Source of the DNA: Woeseiaceae bacterium
GTDB taxonomy: Bacteria > Pseudomonadota > Gammaproteobacteria > Steroidobacterales > Woeseiaceae
DNA: 64,000 nt
NCBI GenBank assembly: GCA_030066735.1
Contig: JASJBB010000007.1
Coordinates: 1-64,000, forward strand
Direction: 5' to 3'
Positions within the stretch are counted from its first letter, which is position 1, and each line of letters begins with the position of its first letter. The notes beneath the pieces are model-generated. The model was given only the letters and a program-made list of their open reading frames with translations, was not told the origin of the DNA and did no database searches. Shown here in pieces: positions 1-8,966 of this stretch. Both the position numbers and the translations under genes were made by a program.

Positions 1-1
1 G

Positions 2-520
2 GCCAATCACGACGACGCGATCGCGTTGACAACGCTGTGCAAGGCCGGGGCATGGCCGCTGAACGTGGTCGTGGCCATCACGGCCACGGGGCCGAAGCCC
101 GTCGGTTCGACCGAGGCCATGGAGACCAGCCGGGCAACGTCGCCTTTTTATGCCCGCTGGGTGGAGCAGCAGCAGGCAGACCTCGACGAGGCGCGCGACG
201 CCATCCGGTCCCGGGATTTTGCCCGGCTGGCAGCGGTCGCCGAGCACAACTGTCTGAAGATGCACTCGGTCATGTGGGCCAGCCGGCCGCCGATGGTCTA
301 TTGGAACGCAACGACGCTCGAGTGCATGGAAGCGGTCCGCCGGATGCAGGCGGACGGGGTGCCAGTGTTCTTCACGATCGACGCCGGGCCGCAACTCAAA
401 GCGGTCTGCGAGCCTGCGGCGGTCGACACGGTACGTGAGCGGCTGGCGGCGACGCCGGGCGTGGAGGCCGTCATGGTGACGGGTCTTGGCCGCGGCGCCA
501 GGCTGATTGACGATGAGTGA
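2..520 (+). CDS. mvaD: Diphosphomevalonate decarboxylase, C-terminal part (5' end outside window)
   Basis: Open from window edge; motifs STEAMETSRATSPFYARWV, CLKMHSVMWASRPPMVYWNATTLECMEAV, FFTIDAGPQLKAV typical of GHMP-family MvaD; next to other mevalonate genes. Confidence 0.9.
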   Translation, partial: ANHDDAIALTTLCKAGAWPLNVVVAITATGPKPVGSTEAMETSRATSPFYARWVEQQQADLDEARDAIRSRDFARLAAVAEHNCLKMHSVMWASRPPMVYWNATTLECMEAVRRMQADGVPVFFTIDAGPQLKAVCEPAAVDTVRERLAATPGVEAVMVTGLGRGARLIDDE

Positions 521-1514
521 ACGAATCACCGCCAGCGCGCCGGGCAAGGTCGTGCTCTCCGGCGAGTACGCGGTACTCGAGGGCGCCCCGGCGGTCTGCA
601 TGGCCGTCAACCGGCGCGCCGTCGTGGTAATCGCAGAGACAAGCGAAGACCACCACGTCGTCGTCGCGCCCGGCCATGTCGACGAGCCGCGGCGCTTCCG
701 GATTCGCGACGACGCCTTCGACTGGATTGACGCAAGCGATGAGTTCAAGTTGCTCGAACACGCCTGGCGCGCCAGCGGCATTAGCCGGCAGGGCGGCCTG
801 TCGCTGCGCCTCGAAACGGGTGCTTTCCTCGATCGGGAGCGTGGCCGGAAAATCGGAGTCGGCTCGAGCGCGGCGCTGTCGGTAGCGCTCGCGTCTGCAC
901 TCGGCGAGCTGAAGCCGGGCCAGCGCGATCCGATGACCGTCGCGCACGCAAGCCATCTCGATTTCCAGGGCGGCCGGGGCAGTGGTGTCGATATCGCCAC
1001 ATCGGGCATGGGCGGACTGGTCGAGTACCGCATGGCGGACCGGGCGGCATCGCGGCTGTCGATGCCCGCCGGGCTCGAGTACCGGCTGATCTGGAGCGGC
1101 TCACCGGCGAGTACCCACAGGAAACTGGAACACCTGTCCGGCATCGACCCGCAAGCGTCAGTCGCTGCACTGGGCTCCTCGGCGCAGCGCATGGCCAGCG
1201 CCTGGGAAAGCGGATCGGCCAGCGAAGTGCTCAACGGCTATCGTGACTACATCGAGACTCTGCAGGTGTTCAGCGCCGACCATGGTCTTGGCGTCTTCGA
1301 TGCCGGCCACGAGGAGCTGACGGCCAGGGCCGCTCGTGCCGGCCTCGTCTACAAGCCCTGCGGCGCGGGCGGCGGCGACATCGGCGTCCTGATGTCCGAC
1401 AATGCCGCAAGCGCTGACGAGTTCATCGCGAAATCGGTGCCCGATGGTTTTCGGTTGCTCGACCTGCAACTCGATGAGCAGGGCGCACAGGTGCAGAGGG
1501 TTTCGAATGAGTAA
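513..1514 (+). CDS. Phosphomevalonate kinase (GHMP kinase family)
   Basis: ITASAPGKVVLSGEYAVLEGAPAVCMAVNRRA, GVGSSAALSVALASAL, KPCGAGGGDIGV; ATG at 513 overlaps mvaD stop. Confidence 0.85.
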   Translation: MSERITASAPGKVVLSGEYAVLEGAPAVCMAVNRRAVVVIAETSEDHHVVVAPGHVDEPRRFRIRDDAFDWIDASDEFKLLEHAWRASGISRQGGLSLRLETGAFLDRERGRKIGVGSSAALSVALASALGELKPGQRDPMTVAHASHLDFQGGRGSGVDIATSGMGGLVEYRMADRAASRLSMPAGLEYRLIWSGSPASTHRKLEHLSGIDPQASVAALGSSAQRMASAWESGSASEVLNGYRDYIETLQVFSADHGLGVFDAGHEELTARAARAGLVYKPCGAGGGDIGVLMSDNAASADEFIAKSVPDGFRLLDLQLDEQGAQVQRVSNE

Positions 1515-3639
1515 TTCCCCCATCCGGGGCTTTTACAAGTTGACCGTTGCCGAGCGGATAGAACGACTGGCCCGCGACCGGTGGCTTGCCGAGTCCGATG
1601 CGGAGCTTTTGCGGCAGGGCCGCTACGTGCTGCCGGCCGCTGCCGCAGACCGCATGATCGAGAATGCGCTCGGCGTCTTTGGATTGCCGTTTGCCGTGGC
1701 GCCAAACTTCCTCGTCAATGGGCGAGAGCACCTGGCCGCGATGGCCATCGAGGAACCTTCGGTCGTGGCAGGGTTGAGCATGGCGGCGTCACTGGCGCGC
1801 AAAACAGGCGGGTTCGAGGCGGCCTGTGATGAGTCGTTGCTGATCGGCCAGGTGCACGTGTCGGCCATTACCGATGTCAATGCCGCCGTGAAGGACGTGG
1901 CTGAGGCTCGCGAGGCGCTGCTGCGTCTATGCAACGATGTGCACCCGCGCCTTGTCGAACGTGGCGGCGGCGCCCGCGATATCGAGGTCCGGGCACTCGA
2001 GTTGGCCAATGGCGAAGCGGTCATCGCAGTACACATTCTCGTCGATACCTGCGACGCGATGGGGGCGAACCTGGTCAACTCGATCTGCGAAGCAGCTGCG
2101 CCGCGCATCGCCGAAGTGTGTGGTGGCAAAATCGCTTTACGCATCCTGTCCAATCTCGCCGATCGCTCCGTGGTGCGATGCCGTGTGCGCTACCGGCTCG
2201 CCGACGACGTTCGCGACGGCATCGTGCTCGCCAGCGAAATAGCGAGCGCCGATCCGCATCGTGCGGCGACACACAACAAGGGCATCATGAACGGCATCGA
2301 TGCGGTTGCCATTGCTACCGGCAACGACTGGCGCGCTATCGAGGCAGGGGCGCACGCTTACGCCGCGCGCGGCGGCCACTACGCGCCGCTCGCGACGTGG
2401 TCGGCGGACGACGACGGCATGCTCGCCGGGGAAATCGAAATCCCGCTCAAGGTCGGCACGGTCGGCGGCAATCTCGGTGCCAATCCTGGCGCGGCACTGG
2501 GCCTGGATCTATGTGGCGTGGCGTCTGCCATGGAGCTTGCCGAACTCATGGCGGCAGTCGGTCTGGCGCAGAATTTCGCGGCGCTGCGTGCGCTGGCCAC
2601 GAGCGGCATACAGGAAGGTCACATGAAGCTGCATGCGCGCAGCGTGGCAAGCAGCGCCGACGTTCCCGAGGAGCTGTTCGACGATGTCGTCAACGAGCTG
2701 ATCGCAAGCGGCGACATCAAGGTCTGGAAGGCGCGCGAGATCGTGAAGCAACGCCAGGCATCGCGTGCCGGGAAAAAACCGGATGGAATCGCAGCTGGCA
2801 AGGTCATCCTGCTCGGCGAGCACGCCGTCGTCTACGGTAAACACGCGCTGGCGGTACCGGTGGCCGATGCCGTGGCGGCATTCGTCCGGGAAACTTCGGC
2901 CGCAACGGAGCCCGCCATTCCCGAACTCGAAACGGGCATCACGCTGATCCGCGACAAGCTGGGAATTACGGACGAATATTCAGTCGACGTTCGTTCACGC
3001 CTGCCGCTTGCGATGGGCCTGGGCGCGTCGGCCGCCTTCGCCGTGGCGATCACGCGTGCCTTCAACACCAGCCTCGGCCTGGGCCTGGGCGACGAAGCGA
3101 TCAACGAGATTGCCTTCGAGTGCGAGAAACTGGCGCACGGCACGCCGTCCGGCATCGACAACACGATCGCGACGTACGCGACGCCGATGCTGTTTCGCAA
3201 CGATGGCGAGCTCGAGTTGACGTCCGTCGAGATCAGCGCAACGCCACCGATTGTCGTCGCCTGCAGCAGCGAGCGAGGTCTCACAAAGGAAGTGGTTGCC
3301 GGCGTGAAGTCACGACGCGAACACAGCGAAGAACACTACGACGCGATCTTTGCGCAGATGGACCGCCTGAGCCTCGCCGGCGCGGCAGCGCTGGAGCAGG
3401 GCAACTACGAAGAACTCGGCCGCCTGATGAACATTTGCCACGGCCTGTTGGCGGCGATCGAGGTATCGACGCCGGAACTCGACGCCATGGTGTCGATAGC
3501 GCGTTCGGCAGGCGCCGTTGGCGCCAAGCTGACCGGCGCCGGCGGTGGCGGCTCAATGATCGCGCTGTGCCCGGGCTGCGTTGACGAGGTTGCCGCGGCC
3601 CTGCGGGCGTCGGGTTTCCGGACGATGGGCCTGGAATGA
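1507..3639 (+). CDS. Bifunctional HMG-CoA reductase (class II-like) / mevalonate kinase fusion
   Basis: One 710-aa frame from ATG 1507. N-terminal ~420 aa HMGR-like (DAMGANLVNSICEAAAPRI, HNKGIMNGIDAVAIATGNDWRAIEAGAHAYA, GTVGGNLGANPGA, GHMKLHARSVA); C-terminal ~285 aa GHMP kinase (GKVILLGEHAVVYGKHALAVPV, LPLAMGLGASAAFAVAI, GTPSGIDNTIATY, KLTGAGGGGSMIAL). Confidence 0.92.
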   Translation: MSNSPIRGFYKLTVAERIERLARDRWLAESDAELLRQGRYVLPAAAADRMIENALGVFGLPFAVAPNFLVNGREHLAAMAIEEPSVVAGLSMAASLARKTGGFEAACDESLLIGQVHVSAITDVNAAVKDVAEAREALLRLCNDVHPRLVERGGGARDIEVRALELANGEAVIAVHILVDTCDAMGANLVNSICEAAAPRIAEVCGGKIALRILSNLADRSVVRCRVRYRLADDVRDGIVLASEIASADPHRAATHNKGIMNGIDAVAIATGNDWRAIEAGAHAYAARGGHYAPLATWSADDDGMLAGEIEIPLKVGTVGGNLGANPGAALGLDLCGVASAMELAELMAAVGLAQNFAALRALATSGIQEGHMKLHARSVASSADVPEELFDDVVNELIASGDIKVWKAREIVKQRQASRAGKKPDGIAAGKVILLGEHAVVYGKHALAVPVADAVAAFVRETSAATEPAIPELETGITLIRDKLGITDEYSVDVRSRLPLAMGLGASAAFAVAITRAFNTSLGLGLGDEAINEIAFECEKLAHGTPSGIDNTIATYATPMLFRNDGELELTSVEISATPPIVVACSSERGLTKEVVAGVKSRREHSEEHYDAIFAQMDRLSLAGAAALEQGNYEELGRLMNICHGLLAAIEVSTPELDAMVSIARSAGAVGAKLTGAGGGGSMIALCPGCVDEVAAALRASGFRTMGLE

Positions 3640-3652
3640 GAGGGAGCTCCGA

Positions 3653-4228
3653 GTGAACGAACCTAACCGCATCGTCTCTTCCGAGGCCGAAGAGCTGATT
3701 CTCGTCGATACCGACGACAACGAAACCGGATTCCTGTCCAAAGCCGACTGCCACGACGGCGATGGCGTCCTGCACCGGGCGTTTTCGCTGTTCCTGTTCA
3801 ATGACGACGGGGAGTTGCTGCTGCAGCAGCGCAGCGAGTCAAAGCGGCTGTGGCCCGGCTACTGGTCGAATAGCATTTGCAGCCACCCGCGCCGCGGCGA
3901 ATCGATGGCAGTGGCAACACGGCGAAGACTGCTGGACGAGCTGAACATCGAGGCCGAGCTCGAATTCATCTACAAGTTCAATTACCAGGCCGGTTTTGGC
4001 GAGCGCGGCTCCGAGAACGAGTTGTGCCATGTCTACCTCGGCAAAGCGCCGGCCGACATTCGCCCGAACGAGAGCGAGATCTCGGCGGTTCGATTCATCG
4101 CGCCGGCAGAGCTTGACCGCGAGTTTGCAGAAAAACCCGAGTCGCTAACGCCCTGGTTCCGAATGGAATGGCAGGTGTTGTCGACCGACTACCAGGACAG
4201 GCTCCTGGATTACGCCAGCCTCGAGTGA
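3653..4228 (+). CDS. idi: Isopentenyl-diphosphate delta-isomerase, type I (Nudix)
   Basis: GTG start at 3653; GDGVLHRAFSLFLFNDDGELLLQQRSESKRLWPGYWSNSICSHPRRGES. Confidence 0.92.
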   Translation: MNEPNRIVSSEAEELILVDTDDNETGFLSKADCHDGDGVLHRAFSLFLFNDDGELLLQQRSESKRLWPGYWSNSICSHPRRGESMAVATRRRLLDELNIEAELEFIYKFNYQAGFGERGSENELCHVYLGKAPADIRPNESEISAVRFIAPAELDREFAEKPESLTPWFRMEWQVLSTDYQDRLLDYASLE

Positions 4229-4267
4229 TGACAGGCTGGCTCAATCCGCGGATTCGCGGCCGGAGAT

Positions 4268-4295
4268 AGAAGGGCCGCTGCACTGCGGCCCTTCT
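4268..4295. terminator. Intrinsic terminator-like hairpin between convergent idi and SGNH genes
   Basis: Perfect 11-bp stem AGAAGGGCCGC / GCGGCCCTTCT, 6-nt loop, T/C-rich 3' flank. Confidence 0.7.
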
Positions 4296-4306
4296 TCCCT
4301 GTTATT

Positions 4307-5236
4307 TTACGGCAGCTGCTCCAGTGCAAATTCAGCCATCAGGGCGTGCACCTTCCTCGTCGGGTGCAGCGGATCCCAGAAGAAATACTCGTCTCGTTTC
4401 TTGCAGAATGCTCCTTTTGTGACGCCAAACGTGACGCACGAGTCCGTGACGTTAGTCAGGCCAAAAGCGTCGGGTGTCGCAAGCATTCCACTAACGAAGG
4501 CGAAGAAGTCGACGACCGAAATGTTCATATTGAACGGTTCGCTGGCGTAGGACTGTATAACGGGCGCGAGGAACACGTAGTTGTACAGCGCACTACCGCT
4601 CGGTGCCGGCGGGTCTTCAGCAGGAGGCGCTGCTGGTGAAGCCTCCAGGGGCGGAATAAACGCGAACAGCAGGTTGCGCGCGCCGCAGCCGTGGAGAATG
4701 AAGATATTCTCGGCGATGCTCGCGGTCATGCCGCCGAGGACCGGTATCGGGTCCTCTCCGCCCAGCAAGTCGACCAGGTCAAAGTAGGCGGAATCCATGA
4801 TGAACAGCGTGTCGTCCATCGGCGCGCCGGTGCAATGACCGTTATCTCTCCAGGCCTGCACCTGGTCGTAAAGGCTTGGTAATGCGTCGTCTGCGAAGTC
4901 CCGGGCGCGCCCGTAACCGATGGCGTAGTTGCCGAATGCCGGGTTGCGATAGGCGGGCTTTGCCCCCTTGCGCAGCTTCATTTCCGCTGCGAGGACTTCA
5001 ACCCAGGTCGGGCCGTTGCTGAAGTTGCGGCCGCCCATTGGGTAACTGGGTCCCAGGAAGACGAAAGGCGGGTGCGCAGACTCATCGGTCAACACGAAGT
5101 GGTTGCCGGAATCCATGAAGCTGGCACCGAAGATAAAGATTCGGGAGTAGCCGTGCTCGGTGTCCGCGAGGGCCGTCCCGGTCGCAAACGGCAGCAGCGC
5201 CAGCATAGCGACCATCATGCGTTTCGAGGTTTTCAT
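4307..5236 (-). CDS. Secreted SGNH/GDSL-type hydrolase
   Basis: Signal peptide MKTSKRMMVAMLALLPFATGTALA; IFIFGASFMDSGNH block I-like; WDPLHPTRKVHALMAEF catalytic DxxH-like block. Confidence 0.75.
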   Translation of the reverse strand: MKTSKRMMVAMLALLPFATGTALADTEHGYSRIFIFGASFMDSGNHFVLTDESAHPPFVFLGPSYPMGGRNFSNGPTWVEVLAAEMKLRKGAKPAYRNPAFGNYAIGYGRARDFADDALPSLYDQVQAWRDNGHCTGAPMDDTLFIMDSAYFDLVDLLGGEDPIPVLGGMTASIAENIFILHGCGARNLLFAFIPPLEASPAAPPAEDPPAPSGSALYNYVFLAPVIQSYASEPFNMNISVVDFFAFVSGMLATPDAFGLTNVTDSCVTFGVTKGAFCKKRDEYFFWDPLHPTRKVHALMAEFALEQLP

Positions 5237-5476
5237 CTCATCGCTCCGTTTAGAAACTACCTGTGGCGGCAGCCCGGCGATCTTGGGTCCTTCGTCGCGT
5301 CGCAGAAGGCGTGGCGGAGGAAGCGAGGACCCGTGGCTTTGCGTCTCGGGCTTTTGCCCGATTTGCTTTTGTCGCGCAGCCAATCATCCTCAGGGGGAAG
5401 ATCCTGTCAATTCGGGGAAGTACTCAGGTGGTGCCGGTTCGGGCGGCAGCGGCGTTCCGGCCGCCATGCGCTGGCA

Positions 5477-6961
5477 CTACCCGACGTAGCGGTAATACTC
5501 GATGCCGAGGTCGGCGAAGTGACGCTCGTCGGAGCGGCCGACGCGGTCGATGACGAACTCATTCTGCGGGATGTAATCGATGCCGGTCACGGTGCGGCCG
5601 TCGTGGAGGGCAATGTACTGTTCCTCGGTCAGGTCGATCGCGAACTGCATGGCTTTGCCGAAGCCGATCTTCTGGGTTGCCTCGCGCCAGCTGTCGGCCA
5701 TGAAGAAAGGAATGACCTCTGCGGCATCGCCCGAACCGTAGCCCAGTGTCAGGACCTCTTCGCCGGGCGTAAACGAGTCTTCGTCGAGGCCCTGCTCGAA
5801 ACCGGCGGCCATCCACGCGGGCAGCGCCGCCGTGTAGAGGTTGCCCAGGTCGAGCATGGTGTCCGAGCCGAGCGCCAGCTTGTCGAGGATTTCGCGGCGG
5901 TAGTGCCTTGACCCGCGGAATACGCGCAGGACGGCCATCGTCAGCGGGTACGCCTCGTACTGCAGGCGCTCCGGATTGGCCAGGCTGGCGACATCGGGCT
6001 TGCTCAGCATCTCGGCCGCGAGCGCGTCGGGCTCGATGCCTACCTCGTAACAATACGAAGCCAGCTCCGCGCGATCCTCGGCGTTACCCTGGCTCATGGC
6101 GAACAGGTAGGAGACGGCCCAGCCCGTTTCCGGCATGCGCCGATAGGGACGGTGCAAGAAGATGGTCCTGAGCGAGCGCATGTACTCGGCCGGGTCGAGA
6201 TTGCGCTTGTCGTACATGTCCTTGAGCGCGTGCAGCGTCTCGTCGATGTAGCAGGTCGTCGAATACTTGCCGTTGAAGACCGGGAAGTCCTGCACCTGGT
6301 GCGACTCGGAGCGGTCCTGGCCGCAGAAGCGCAGCATCGGCTTGCGGAAGTCCATGATGCGGTAGTCGGACGCCGAACCCGAGCCGGGCAGGTCGACAAC
6401 CGCGAGCTTGGGATCTTCCTCGAGCAACATCGCGACCGCGCCGGCGCCCTGGGTCGGTTCGCCGCTCGAGCCGCGTGCGTATTCGGCGATATCGGCACAG
6501 ACGACGATCGCCTGGCCGCCGGCCCCGTCGAGGGCCAGGTGGCGGATCGCGCCTTTCATGCCATACACGCCGCCGAGGCACGCGTGCTTGAATTCCGGCA
6601 CCTCGCAGCTGCGGGCAATCGGCGGCTTGCCGCGCGCCTCGAGCGCCCGGTCGACCATGCCCTTGACGATGATCGCGCCGGCCGAGTTATCGGTGCTCGA
6701 CTCGGTGCCCAGCCCCAGGAATTTGACCCGCGTGGGGTCGACGTCGTACTGCTCGATGAGCCGCATGACCGCGGTCGCGGCCATCGTGTAGACACTCTGG
6801 TCGGGCCCGCGGACGCGGAAGCTGCGCCCCACCACCTCGCGGATCTTGGGCCACTGGTTATCGGTCCAGTCGCACCAGTCCTCGAGCCAGACTCGATAGG
6901 GCGGAATATAGGCGGCGAGGCCGCTGACGCCGATATTCTTGATGTTACTGGACATGTTCAT
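5477..6961 (-). CDS. Hydroxymethylglutaryl-CoA synthase
   Basis: GVSGLAAYIPPYRV, GLGTESSTDNSAGA, EVPEFKHACLGGVYGMKGAIR, PVFNGKYSTTCYIDETLHAL, LHRPYRRMPETGWAVSYL. Confidence 0.9.
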   Translation of the reverse strand: MNMSSNIKNIGVSGLAAYIPPYRVWLEDWCDWTDNQWPKIREVVGRSFRVRGPDQSVYTMAATAVMRLIEQYDVDPTRVKFLGLGTESSTDNSAGAIIVKGMVDRALEARGKPPIARSCEVPEFKHACLGGVYGMKGAIRHLALDGAGGQAIVVCADIAEYARGSSGEPTQGAGAVAMLLEEDPKLAVVDLPGSGSASDYRIMDFRKPMLRFCGQDRSESHQVQDFPVFNGKYSTTCYIDETLHALKDMYDKRNLDPAEYMRSLRTIFLHRPYRRMPETGWAVSYLFAMSQGNAEDRAELASYCYEVGIEPDALAAEMLSKPDVASLANPERLQYEAYPLTMAVLRVFRGSRHYRREILDKLALGSDTMLDLGNLYTAALPAWMAAGFEQGLDEDSFTPGEEVLTLGYGSGDAAEVIPFFMADSWREATQKIGFGKAMQFAIDLTEEQYIALHDGRTVTGIDYIPQNEFVIDRVGRSDERHFADLGIEYYRYVG

Positions 6962-7018
6962 GAGCGAGGTATAGTTAGCCCGGCGATTTTAGTGGTCCCG
7001 CGGCGAGCACTCAACCAG

Positions 7019-7531
7019 TTATTCGACCGTGATCGTGATTACGTCCGATGCCACGGGCGGGTCGTGCGGGACATGCAGGTGGTCTCCGAGCAGCAGCTGC
7101 AACGTGTGCTGGCCCGGCTCGAGGGTCACCTCGGTCGATGTGCTGGCATCCCCGAAATGAACATAGTTCTCATCTGCGGGGATCGGCATGCCCGGGTTTG
7201 CGGGCAAATCCGCGTCAATTATGAGGTGGTGATGGCCCGAATGCATCTCGTTGACCCCTGCCGCGACCACGCTCATGCCCTCGATGCCGAACTCGATATT
7301 GACCGGGTTGGACACGGTGTCGCCGTCCGCCGGAGTTATGAAAAATACCCTTGCGCCCTCGGGCGCCGGCGAACGCGGCAAGGTGGGCTGTTCGGCGGGT
7401 GCGGGCGTCTCCGCAGCCGCCGGCCGGGCCTCGGCCGGTTCCTCCGCGGCGACCGGCGCTGCATCCCGCTGGCCGCAGCCACTGGCCAGCAATACGACAA
7501 CTGCCAGCGGCAGGAATCTCGTTGATGTCAT
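7019..7531 (-). CDS. DUF4399-like lipoprotein
   Basis: Lipobox VVVLLASGCGQ; FFITPADGDTVSNPVNIEFGIEGMSVVAAG...GHHHLIID...LGDHLHVPHDPPVASDVITITVE. Confidence 0.75.
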   Translation of the reverse strand: MTSTRFLPLAVVVLLASGCGQRDAAPVAAEEPAEARPAAAETPAPAEQPTLPRSPAPEGARVFFITPADGDTVSNPVNIEFGIEGMSVVAAGVNEMHSGHHHLIIDADLPANPGMPIPADENYVHFGDASTSTEVTLEPGQHTLQLLLGDHLHVPHDPPVASDVITITVE

Positions 7532-7565
7532 AGCAGTTTTTCCCTCTGACTCGCTATTGCCTAGC

Positions 7566-8963
7566 CTATATGGAGAATGCGGCAATCGCCAGCGCGCCCA
7601 GCATCGTCGCCGTGAATCCGAACAGGTAGGCAATGGTCAGCACGATGAACTTCAGGAAAGTGACGATACGGCCCTGGCCGTAGACCTTGCGCATGGCGAC
7701 AAACAGGTAGACCGCGACGTAGAACGATGTCACCACGGTCACCAGTATCGAAATGCCCTCCGGAATGCCGACCCAGTCCGAGAATCGCACGAACAGGATC
7801 TGCAGCGTCAGCATCAGGAAGAAGAACGAGTGGAAATGCACGAAGAACAGCAGGTGCTCCACGTAGTAGCGCTTGGACAACGGGTACAGCGCCTTGAGCA
7901 CAAAGGCCATCAACGGCAGCAGGATGATGAGCGCCGCCGGAATATTGTCGAGCAGGCCCTCGATGAGCGCCTTGCCTTCGTCCAGCCGCGTGCGCTCGCA
8001 AATTCGTTTCAACCGCTCCGGGGTCATGCGCCGCGCCAGCCATTCGGGCAGGTCTTCGACGTCGGACTCGGTCACGTCGCATTCTGTCTCGGAACCATCG
8101 CCTTCGTCTTCATCGTCGTCGAACGTGAAACGGACGCCGCTCTCGTCGACAGTCAGGTTTCCGGACACGTCTTCCTCGTCGATGACGCCTTCCTCGACGA
8201 GGTCCTCGATCGTCTCGGCCGCCTCGGCAAGCGCCTGCTCGGTCTCCTCGGCCTGCTGCTGATCTTCCTCGGCCTGCTGCTGAATTTCCTCGGCCGTCGG
8301 TTCGGGCTCCGGCACGAACAACACGCCAAGTTCCTCGCGCGGGTCGAAGAAGGCCACGACGAAGAACAACAGGCTGAGCACCAGGTACATGCGAAACGGC
8401 GGCATGAAGCGGGCGCGTTTGCCCTGCAGGTAATCGTGGGTCAGCTGCCCGGGCCGGATCATGAGCGGAATCAGCGTCTGCCACAGGCGCGAGTCGATCT
8501 CGAGCAGGTCGCCGAAGGCGTCCGACACCAGTTCCCACAGGCTGATCAGGCGGCTGCGCGAGCGCTGGCCACAGTTGCCGCAGTACTGCCCCCGCAGCCG
8601 CGCACCGCAATTCAGGCAGTTCGGGGAGGCTTCGGGAATCAGCTCGCTGATCTGGTCCTCGCGCAGGACGCGGGCGGAAACGTCGATGTCGGCGCCGAAC
8701 TCGGCACGCAGCTGTGCTTCGAGTTCACCGGCCGGGCCATCGATGAAATCGTCGATGACATCGTCGCCGCTCAGGCTGTAGACGCAAACGCGGCGCTTGC
8801 GTCCCTGTGCGTCGTCGTTGCCGGGATAGAGCGTGCAATCTTCGACGGCAGGGTCGAGCAGTATCGCCTGCGCGTGCTCCTCGATGCGCTGTTCAAAGGC
8901 CTCGGCACTGTCCGGCGCTACGAAGAATGTGACTTCATAGAGTGGTCCGGAATGGCTTGTCAT
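7566..8963 (-). CDS. DUF4286-like N-terminus fused to DUF3667-like zinc-ribbon membrane protein
   Basis: LYEVTFFVAPDSAEAFEQRIEEHAQAIL; CLNCGARLRGQYCGNCGQR zinc ribbon; several TM segments; long acidic insert. Confidence 0.65.
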   Translation of the reverse strand: MTSHSGPLYEVTFFVAPDSAEAFEQRIEEHAQAILLDPAVEDCTLYPGNDDAQGRKRRVCVYSLSGDDVIDDFIDGPAGELEAQLRAEFGADIDVSARVLREDQISELIPEASPNCLNCGARLRGQYCGNCGQRSRSRLISLWELVSDAFGDLLEIDSRLWQTLIPLMIRPGQLTHDYLQGKRARFMPPFRMYLVLSLLFFVVAFFDPREELGVLFVPEPEPTAEEIQQQAEEDQQQAEETEQALAEAAETIEDLVEEGVIDEEDVSGNLTVDESGVRFTFDDDEDEGDGSETECDVTESDVEDLPEWLARRMTPERLKRICERTRLDEGKALIEGLLDNIPAALIILLPLMAFVLKALYPLSKRYYVEHLLFFVHFHSFFFLMLTLQILFVRFSDWVGIPEGISILVTVVTSFYVAVYLFVAMRKVYGQGRIVTFLKFIVLTIAYLFGFTATMLGALAIAAFSI

Positions 8964-8966
8964 AGG

